From Solibacillus sp. FSL W7-1464 (GTDB taxonomy: Bacteria; Bacillota; Bacilli; Bacillales_A; Planococcaceae): a stretch of 64,000 bases of DNA. The stretch is from positions 1,155,001 through 1,219,000 of the forward strand of contig NZ_JBBORC010000001.1 in assembly GCF_038004425.1 (NCBI RefSeq). Reading direction: 5' to 3'. The translations under genes and the position numbers were made by a program. The notes beneath the pieces are model-generated. The model searched no databases. It worked only from the letters and a program-made list of their open reading frames with translations, and had not been told where the DNA came from. The stretch's first letter is position 1, and every line of letters starts with the position of its first letter. Shown piece by piece: positions 58,191-64,000 of this stretch.

Positions 58191-60020
58191 GTGGCTGGAA
58201 AAATACCCGAACATGTGATTGAACAAATTCGCTCGCAGTCCGATATAGTCGATGTCATTAGCGATTATATGCAGTTAACGAAAAGAGGGCGCAACTATTT
58301 TGGATTATGTCCATTCCATGGTGAGCAAACACCCTCTTTTTCCGTATCCAGCGATAAACAGATATTTCACTGTTTTGGCTGTGGGGCAGGAGGAAACGCC
58401 ATTACATTTGTAATGGATATGGAACACCTTTCGTTTCCGGATGCACTCATAAAACTAAGTCAGCGTGCGGGTATTCCGCTTGAAATGGAATTATCGACCG
58501 ATCAATCGATGTCGAATTCGCCCATTTCAAAAAAAGAGCAGCAAATGCGAGAGGCTCATACGTTTGCAGTGGAGTTTTATCATCATATTTTAATGAATAC
58601 AGAAGATGGCGAACCTGCATTGAATTATTTGCTTGAAAGAGGATTTACACGCGAGCAAATCGAAACACATCAGATAGGATGGGCGATGCCGAATTGGGAC
58701 ACGCTGTCAATCTTACTGGAGCGTAAAGGTTATGATTTGGAAGAAATGGCCGAAAGTGGTCTCATTATTCGTAAAGAAAGTGATGACAGCTACTTTGACC
58801 GTTTCCGAGGACGGATCATGTTTCCGATCCGAGATGAAAATGGAAAAACGATTGCATTTTCTGGCAGGATTTTAAATTCCGATGGCGAAGATGCTAAGTA
58901 CTTAAATAGTCCTGAAACGCCAATCTTCCACAAAAGTCAAGTACTTTATAATTTGGATAAGGCGCGGGCATCTATCCGTAAATCAAGACAAGTAATTTTA
59001 ATGGAAGGCTTTATTGATGTTTTAGCAGCAAACCAAGCAGGTATATACAATGCTGTAGCAACGATGGGTACGTCTCTTACGCCCCAGCATATTACAAAGC
59101 TCAAACGCTTAGTTCAGCAAATTACGATTTGCTATGATGGTGATAATGCTGGTTTTGAGGCTGCCAAGCGTGCTGCACATATGCTTCATCAAGAACAGAT
59201 TAAAGTTGAGGTCGCTGTTTTACCAGATAAACTTGATCCGGACGAGTACATTCGCTCACACGGACAAGAGGCATTTAAAAATCAAATAATAGAAAAGCCG
59301 CACGCTTATATTGCATTTATGATGATGCATGCGAAACGCGGCAAAAATTTTCAATTTGAAAATGACACACTTCAATACATTCAAGAAGTTCTGGAAACAT
59401 TAAAAAATAATACTTCTCCAACCGAACGTGATTTATACATTCGTCAATTGGCAAATGAAACGAATATTTCCCAAGAGGCGATCAGTACCCAATTAAGAAA
59501 AATGGTCGCAGATAATGTAAAAGAGCAGAAACGCGATCGGAAAATGGTGGAACAACCAGCTGTCCTTCTTCAAAGGGAGCGTAAAAAAGATGCAACAGAC
59601 CGTGCGGAAAGTATACTTTTAGCACATATGTTGCATGATGTAAATATTGTGAATAAAGTTCTCAGAGAGGGAAATAACGAACCTTTCATCCATGAGGAAT
59701 ATTTATCCGTATTTGTTCGTTTAATTGGTTTTTACGAAGAATATGAAATGGCTGATTTCCATCGATTCGTCGAAGTGTTGGATGATCATGATTTACGTAA
59801 AATCGTGATGGATGCTGCGTTACTTGAACGTGACCCTGATAATGGTGAAGCGGAGATAACTGATTGTTTAAAACAAATCGAAAAACGCCGATTAGAACTA
59901 CAGATTGAACAATTGAAGCATCAACAAAAAGAAGCAGAAAAAATGCATGAGCATAGACGAGCACTTGAGATTGCCCAACAGATAATTAACTTAAATAGAA
60001 AGATAAAAATGGGCGTTTAA
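58191..60020 (+). CDS. dnaG: DNA primase
   Basis: Makes RNA primers at the replication fork. N-terminal zinc finger CPFHGEQTPSFSV...HCFGCGAGG (~40-66), RNA polymerase core (~110-360) with toprim motifs VILMEGFIDVLAANQAG (~268) and CYDGDNAGFEAAKRA (~314), and a C-terminal helicase-binding domain (~450-609). 609 aa. GTG start at 58191 with GGTGATA upstream. First gene of the macromolecular-synthesis operon with sigA. Confidence 0.97.
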   Translation: MAGKIPEHVIEQIRSQSDIVDVISDYMQLTKRGRNYFGLCPFHGEQTPSFSVSSDKQIFHCFGCGAGGNAITFVMDMEHLSFPDALIKLSQRAGIPLEMELSTDQSMSNSPISKKEQQMREAHTFAVEFYHHILMNTEDGEPALNYLLERGFTREQIETHQIGWAMPNWDTLSILLERKGYDLEEMAESGLIIRKESDDSYFDRFRGRIMFPIRDENGKTIAFSGRILNSDGEDAKYLNSPETPIFHKSQVLYNLDKARASIRKSRQVILMEGFIDVLAANQAGIYNAVATMGTSLTPQHITKLKRLVQQITICYDGDNAGFEAAKRAAHMLHQEQIKVEVAVLPDKLDPDEYIRSHGQEAFKNQIIEKPHAYIAFMMMHAKRGKNFQFENDTLQYIQEVLETLKNNTSPTERDLYIRQLANETNISQEAISTQLRKMVADNVKEQKRDRKMVEQPAVLLQRERKKDATDRAESILLAHMLHDVNIVNKVLREGNNEPFIHEEYLSVFVRLIGFYEEYEMADFHRFVEVLDDHDLRKIVMDAALLERDPDNGEAEITDCLKQIEKRRLELQIEQLKHQQKEAEKMHEHRRALEIAQQIINLNRKIKMGV

Positions 60021-60050
60021 CGCGATTTGTTTTTAGAAGGAGGAAGGTTT

Positions 60051-61178
60051 ATGGCGGACAAGTCAAAACATTCAAAAGATACGGTAGTAAACGGGGTTTC
60101 ATTAGAGCAGGTAAAAAAGCAACTGTTAGCTAAAGCAAAACAGGTTGGCGAAATGTCAATGAAGGAAATTTCTGATACATTAGCATTTTTTGAACTGGAA
60201 AACGAAGAGATTTTTAACTTTGCCGATGAAATCGAAAAAAATGATGTAACAGTCGAAGGAAAAGAAGAATTTGAAGAAGAAGCGCTTTCTAAGCAGGAAT
60301 CGAGCGAAGAAGCATTCGACTTAAATGATTTAAGTGTTCCTCCTGGCGTTAAAATTAATGACCCGGTACGTATGTACTTAAAAGAAATCGGACGTGTGGA
60401 TTTACTTTCTGCCGATCAGGAAATCCGCTTAGCGGAACGTATCGAGCAAGGTGACGAAGAAGCACGTAAACGTCTGGCTGAAGCCAACCTGCGTCTTGTA
60501 GTTTCGATTGCAAAACGTTATGTAGGCCGTGGGATGCTGTTCCTTGATCTTATTCAAGAAGGGAATATGGGTCTGATTAAAGCGGTTGAAAAATTTGACC
60601 ACCGTAAAGGCTTCAAGTTCTCGACTTATGCAACATGGTGGATCCGTCAGGCGATTACACGCGCGATTGCAGACCAGGCACGTACAATCCGTATTCCGGT
60701 ACACATGGTTGAAACAATCAACAAATTAATCCGTGTACAACGCCAGCTTCTTCAGGATTTAGGCCGTGAACCTTCTCCGGAGGAAATTGGGGAAGAAATG
60801 GATTTAACACCTGAAAAAGTCCGTGAAATTTTAAAAATTGCACAAGAGCCTGTATCATTGGAAACACCAATCGGGGAAGAAGATGATTCACATCTGGGTG
60901 ATTTCATTGAAGACTCGGAAGCACAGTCTCCTTCTGATCATGCAGCATATGAATTGTTGAAGGAACAGCTAGAGGACGTGCTGGATACATTAACAGACCG
61001 TGAAGAAAACGTATTGCGTTTACGTTTCGGTTTAGATGATGGCCGTACACGCACTTTAGAAGAAGTAGGGAAAGTGTTTGGCGTTACACGTGAACGTATT
61101 CGTCAAATCGAGGCGAAAGCATTACGTAAACTACGTCATCCATCTCGCTCAAAACGCTTAAAAGATTTCTTGGAATAA
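60051..61178 (+). CDS. sigA: RNA polymerase primary sigma factor SigA (RpoD)
   Basis: Housekeeping sigma factor. Short acidic region 1.1 (~1-95), region 1.2 ([17 protein letters not shown], ~104), region 2 ([35 protein letters not shown]), region 3, and region 4.2 ([20 protein letters not shown], ~346-365). 375 aa, like B. subtilis SigA. ATG at 60051 behind AGAAGGAGGAAGG. Its presence agrees with the TTGACA/TATAAT promoters proposed here. Confidence 0.98.
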   Translation: MADKSKHSKDTVVNGVSLEQVKKQLLAKAKQVGEMSMKEISDTLAFFELENEEIFNFADEIEKNDVTVEGKEEFEEEALSKQESSEEAFDLNDLSVPPGVKINDPVRMYLKEIGRVDLLSADQEIRLAERIEQGDEEARKRLAEANLRLVVSIAKRYVGRGMLFLDLIQEGNMGLIKAVEKFDHRKGFKFSTYATWWIRQAITRAIADQARTIRIPVHMVETINKLIRVQRQLLQDLGREPSPEEIGEEMDLTPEKVREILKIAQEPVSLETPIGEEDDSHLGDFIEDSEAQSPSDHAAYELLKEQLEDVLDTLTDREENVLRLRFGLDDGRTRTLEEVGKVFGVTRERIRQIEAKALRKLRHPSRSKRLKDFLE

Positions 61179-61188
61179 GCAAACATGG

Positions 61189-61226
61189 AAAAGATGAAGG
61201 AGTATATTACTCTTCATCTTTTTTTG
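61189..61226 (+). terminator. Terminator after sigA
   Basis: Stem AAAAGATGAAG.AGT with ACT.TTCATCTTTT, then further T's. Confidence 0.9.
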
Positions 61227-61348
61227 TGTAAATATAGCGGATAATTACTATTTTCCGAGAATAATGATATTGCTTTTTACCGATGTTGTTCAGTCGGGAA
61301 TTATCTACAATATGATAGAGCATATAAATTCAGATTTGGAGCGAAACG

Positions 61349-61903
61349 ATGTCAAATCCAAAAAAACAAATTATTATGAATGAAATTACGTTCTGGAAAC
61401 AAAACAAAATGCTACCGGAACATTACTGTGATTTTCTGATGTCCCTTTATTCGGAAGGAAATCAGCAAGAAGAAATTACAGGAAAATCAAAAAACGCCGT
61501 CATAAATGTCGAAAAACGAAGAAACCGCAATGTATCGATGTTTTTCCCGATTATTGCAATGGTGATGTTGCTGTTGCTGTTTACGATGCAGTTTGAATGG
61601 GTTGTCATTGCAGTTGCGGCAGTTTTTGCAGCGGGCTGTCTGATCGGGGCGATCTACTTTGCAAAACGAAATCATCTTATGGCAGTGATGCTGCAGCTGG
61701 CGACCGCATTAGCGATTCTAGGTGTTTCATTGAAAGTGAGTACAACGTATTTTGCCGGAAACAATGAAATGCTTTATATTATCCTTATTGTAAACTGTGT
61801 ATTTTGGCTGTTAAGCGGGATCAAACTGAAAATTATTTATTTTACGATTTCAGGCATTCTTGGTTTAATTGCCATTATTGGTGCATGGATATATTTCATT
61901 TAG
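61349..61903 (+). CDS. Uncharacterised membrane protein
   Basis: 184 aa. A ~60-residue charged cytoplasmic N-terminus (EITFWKQNKMLPEHYCDFLMSLYSEG, which resembles the start of DUF2157-like membrane proteins) is followed by about six TM helices (~62-184). Function unknown. GGAGCG 6 nt before ATG. It stands alone between sigA and an acyl-CoA dehydrogenase gene. Confidence 0.78.
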   Translation: MSNPKKQIIMNEITFWKQNKMLPEHYCDFLMSLYSEGNQQEEITGKSKNAVINVEKRRNRNVSMFFPIIAMVMLLLLFTMQFEWVVIAVAAVFAAGCLIGAIYFAKRNHLMAVMLQLATALAILGVSLKVSTTYFAGNNEMLYIILIVNCVFWLLSGIKLKIIYFTISGILGLIAIIGAWIYFI

Positions 61904-62091
61904 GAAAAGCAAAATCCTACATAAACCTATACTATTCTTTTTAAGCTATGCAGATTCAGTGAAACTTTCTGTATAGCCTTTTTCGTCTGTTTTTTACAAA
62001 TTACTCTGCAAAAAACATATATTTTCTGTAAAAATACATATTTTTGGATTACAATAGAATTGAAATGAAATAGGCTGAGAGGATGAATGGT

Positions 62092-63228
62092 ATGCATTTT
62101 GATTTAACAACAGAGCAAGCGATGTTACAAAAGATGATACGTGAGTTTTCAGATGAAGTAGTGGCACCAGGAGCAGTCGAGCGGGATAAAACGAAAGCCT
62201 TTCCAGTAGAAATTTTTAAAGAACTATCCAATATGGGAATTATGGGTCTGCCGTTTCCCGAACAATATGGCGGGGCGGGTGCAGATACAATCAGCTTTGC
62301 AATCGTTACAGAAGAGCTGAGCCGTACATGTGCATCAACAGGGATTACGTATTCGGCTCATATTTCATTGGGCGGAGCACCACTAAATTTATTCGGTACC
62401 GAGGCGCAAAAGGAAAAGTATTTAACGCCGATCTGTACGGGCGAATCTTTCGGGGCATTCGGTTTAACAGAGCCTAATGCCGGTTCAGATGCAGGCGGTA
62501 CAGAAACGACCGCTGTGCTGGAAAATGGAGAATTTGTCATTAACGGATCGAAGGTTTTTATAACAAATGCAAGTTATGCCAAACATTTAGCGTTAACAGC
62601 TATCACAAATCGGGATGGAAACAAAAAAGAAATTAGCGCCATTATCGTACCGACAGATGCGAAAGGATTTACGATCAAGTCGGAATACGAAAAGATGGGC
62701 TTGAATGCTTCGAATACAACAGAACTGATTTTAGAAAATGTCCGGGTGCCGGAAGAGAATTTACTAGGGGTCCGGGGAAATGGTTTTAAGCAATTTTTAA
62801 CAACGCTGGATGGTGGCCGAATCGGTATTGCGGCAATGGCTGTAGGAATTGCACAAGGCGCACTGAATAAAGCGGTTCAATATGCAAAAGAACGCAAGCA
62901 ATTCGGAAAAGCGCTGGCGGAGTTTCAGGCAACACAGTTTAAACTGGCTGATATGGAGGTAAAAATACAATTAGCACGGACATTTGTATACAAAGCGGCA
63001 TGGCTGAAAGATCAGGGGCGTCCATTCGGGAAAGAGGCTGCGATCGCAAAATACTATGCTTCCGAGATGGCTATGGAAGTTTGCGATGAAGCCATTCAAA
63101 TTCATGGCGGCTACGGCTATATGAAAGAGTATGAAGTAGAGCGCTATTTACGGGATGCGAAACTGCTGGAAATCGGTGAAGGAACATCCGAAGTACAGAA
63201 AATGGTAATTGCAAGACATATATTATGA
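62092..63228 (+). CDS. Acyl-CoA dehydrogenase (short/branched-chain type)
   Basis: Classical homotetrameric acyl-CoA dehydrogenase, 378 aa, resembling MmgC/YngJ/BcdA of Bacillus. FAD/substrate motifs GAFGLTEPNAGSDAGGTET (~123-141) and the C-terminal IQIHGGYGYMKEYEVERYLRDAK (two adjacent stretches, ~340-362) with the catalytic Glu before VERY. Distinct from the two-subunit enzyme at 46478. ATG at 62092 has GAGAGG 9 nt upstream, whereas ATG 62083 touches it. No beta-oxidation partners adjacent. Confidence 0.93.
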   Translation: MHFDLTTEQAMLQKMIREFSDEVVAPGAVERDKTKAFPVEIFKELSNMGIMGLPFPEQYGGAGADTISFAIVTEELSRTCASTGITYSAHISLGGAPLNLFGTEAQKEKYLTPICTGESFGAFGLTEPNAGSDAGGTETTAVLENGEFVINGSKVFITNASYAKHLALTAITNRDGNKKEISAIIVPTDAKGFTIKSEYEKMGLNASNTTELILENVRVPEENLLGVRGNGFKQFLTTLDGGRIGIAAMAVGIAQGALNKAVQYAKERKQFGKALAEFQATQFKLADMEVKIQLARTFVYKAAWLKDQGRPFGKEAAIAKYYASEMAMEVCDEAIQIHGGYGYMKEYEVERYLRDAKLLEIGEGTSEVQKMVIARHIL

Positions 63229-63378
63229 TAGAAATAGCAAATTGGTAAAATTGTTACAAAGCTAGTAAAACTTGTTCATTAAGCCTTTCAGTTTTCTATA
63301 GAATCAAGTACAATTAATATTGTTTACTAGGCAAAAGTCTAGCATGTAATAGAATATTTAATGAGGGAGGGGAACGCA

Positions 63379-63717
63379 ATGAGAAACAATCCACTTATTC
63401 CTTACGTACTTATCATGGCATTCGGTATCGGACTAATTTTCTTCATGTCATTTGAGGGTGCAGCTGATAAAAACAGTGCGGACGGTGAACATTCAGGGGA
63501 AACTGCTGAATTAAATGGTGAAGATATTGCTCAAAAGAACTGTATTTCGTGCCACGGTGGTGATTTAACTGGTGGTGGAGGTCCTTCAATCGTTGGATTA
63601 GATGCTGAGCATATTAAAGATTACGCATTAAATGGTTCAGAAAACGGCATGATGCCACCGGTTCTTAAAAACGAAGCGGAAGCAGATGCAGTAGCCGAGT
63701 ATATTTCAGGTTTATAA
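63379..63717 (+). CDS. cccA: Membrane-anchored cytochrome c-550
   Basis: Small class I cytochrome c of the respiratory chain. One N-terminal TM anchor (~7-25), an acidic linker, and a haem domain with CISCH (~54-58) and the distal Met in NGMMPPV (~90). 112 aa, close to B. subtilis CccA, which also lies between sigA and trmK. ATG at 63379 with GGGAGGGGAA upstream. Confidence 0.95.
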   Translation: MRNNPLIPYVLIMAFGIGLIFFMSFEGAADKNSADGEHSGETAELNGEDIAQKNCISCHGGDLTGGGGPSIVGLDAEHIKDYALNGSENGMMPPVLKNEAEADAVAEYISGL

Positions 63718-63726
63718 TGAATAGCC

Positions 63727-63765
63727 AAGTGCAGAAATGGAGTGATCCTGTTCTGCACTTTTTTG
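63727..63765 (+). terminator. Terminator after cccA
   Basis: Stem AAGTGCAGAA with TTCTGCACTT, T-rich tail. Confidence 0.9.
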
Positions 63766-63843
63766 TATTCTGGAAAGAGACGTTTCAAGTAAAGTTCTAT
63801 ATAATAGGGGTAGTTTGTGATATAGAAAAGAGGATATATAAAT

Positions 63844-64000
63844 ATGAACGCACAAAAACTTTCAAAACGACTTGAAACGGTCGCTTCATTTGTCCCGACA
63901 GGAGCAATTGTAGCGGATATCGGAAGTGATCATGCCTATTTACCGTGTTATTTGGTGCATAAAGGAATTGCTGCACGTGCAGTAGCGGGTGAGGTTGTGA
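63844..64000 (+). CDS. trmK: tRNA (adenine22-N1)-methyltransferase TrmK, 5' part
   Basis: Only the first 52 codons lie in the window. The start MNAQKLSKRLETVASFV and the SAM motif VADIGSDHAYLP identify TrmK (YqfN), which makes m1A22 in tRNA. AGAGGATAT precedes the ATG. Position after cccA agrees with B. subtilis. The gene continues past the window edge. Confidence 0.9.
   Translation, partial: MNAQKLSKRLETVASFVPTGAIVADIGSDHAYLPCYLVHKGIAARAVAGEVV

Overview
The window comes from an endospore-forming, low-GC Firmicute, most likely a Planococcaceae member of the Solibacillus/Lysinibacillus type. The evidence is the Bacillus-type dnaK operon with a CIRCE site, SpoVS and the YqfC/YqfD sporulation pair, and the block rpsU-floA-yqfC-yqfD-phoH-pgpH-ybeY-dgkA-cdd-era-recO and ccpN-ppsR-dnaG-sigA in the same order as in B. 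subtilis. The genus is inferred; I ran no searches.

Layout. (1) 58-3375: the end of a surface-polysaccharide cluster (EpsC-type dehydratase, Wzz-type co-polymerase, BY-kinase). (2) 3498-9941: spoVS, the KorAB 2-oxoacid:ferredoxin oxidoreductase, a chemoreceptor and an orphan small protein; the two gene-free gaps hold 21-bp periodic repeats. (3) 10080-18539: hemW, hrcA-grpE-dnaK-dnaJ, prmA, rsmE. (4) 18540-28079: an accessory block between rsmE and mtaB, which adjoin in B. subtilis. It holds a CrtI/CrtN-like desaturase, a YvbH-type protein, and a candidate exopolysaccharide locus: an exported glycoside-hydrolase-like protein, a degenerate GGDEF-like plus pseudo-receiver protein, a processive GT2 synthase and two paralogous membrane-anchored HEAT-like proteins. 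(5) 28246-43833: mtaB, a lipoprotein, deoC, rpsU, the NfeD/FloA membrane-microdomain pair, sporulation genes, phoH, the c-di-AMP phosphodiesterase, ybeY, dgkA, cdd, era, recO. (6) 44021-54568: a second accessory block with an MBL hydrolase, an EcsC-like protein and an IclR-associated catabolic operon (two-subunit acyl-CoA dehydrogenase, enoyl-CoA hydratase, TAXI-TRAP importer, class III CoA-transferase). (7) 54661-64000: single-chain glyQS behind a T-box on the minus strand, then ccpN, ppsR, dnaG, sigA, a membrane protein, an acyl-CoA dehydrogenase, cytochrome c and the start of trmK.

The most unusual content is non-coding. Five dispersed elements of about 140-220 bp share a conserved core, but each has different terminal bases that are perfectly self-complementary within that copy, and each encloses a hairpin-rich cargo; two copies share an identical 53-nt cargo. 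Separately, two gaps carry degenerate repeats with a near-exact 21-bp period.

Working together: the dnaK operon is HrcA/CIRCE controlled; the EPS locus looks like a synthase machine with its own non-catalytic sensor; the catabolic operon combines uptake, CoA activation, dehydrogenation and hydration of an unknown carboxylic acid. No rRNA, tRNA, CRISPR, phage or transposase gene was seen.
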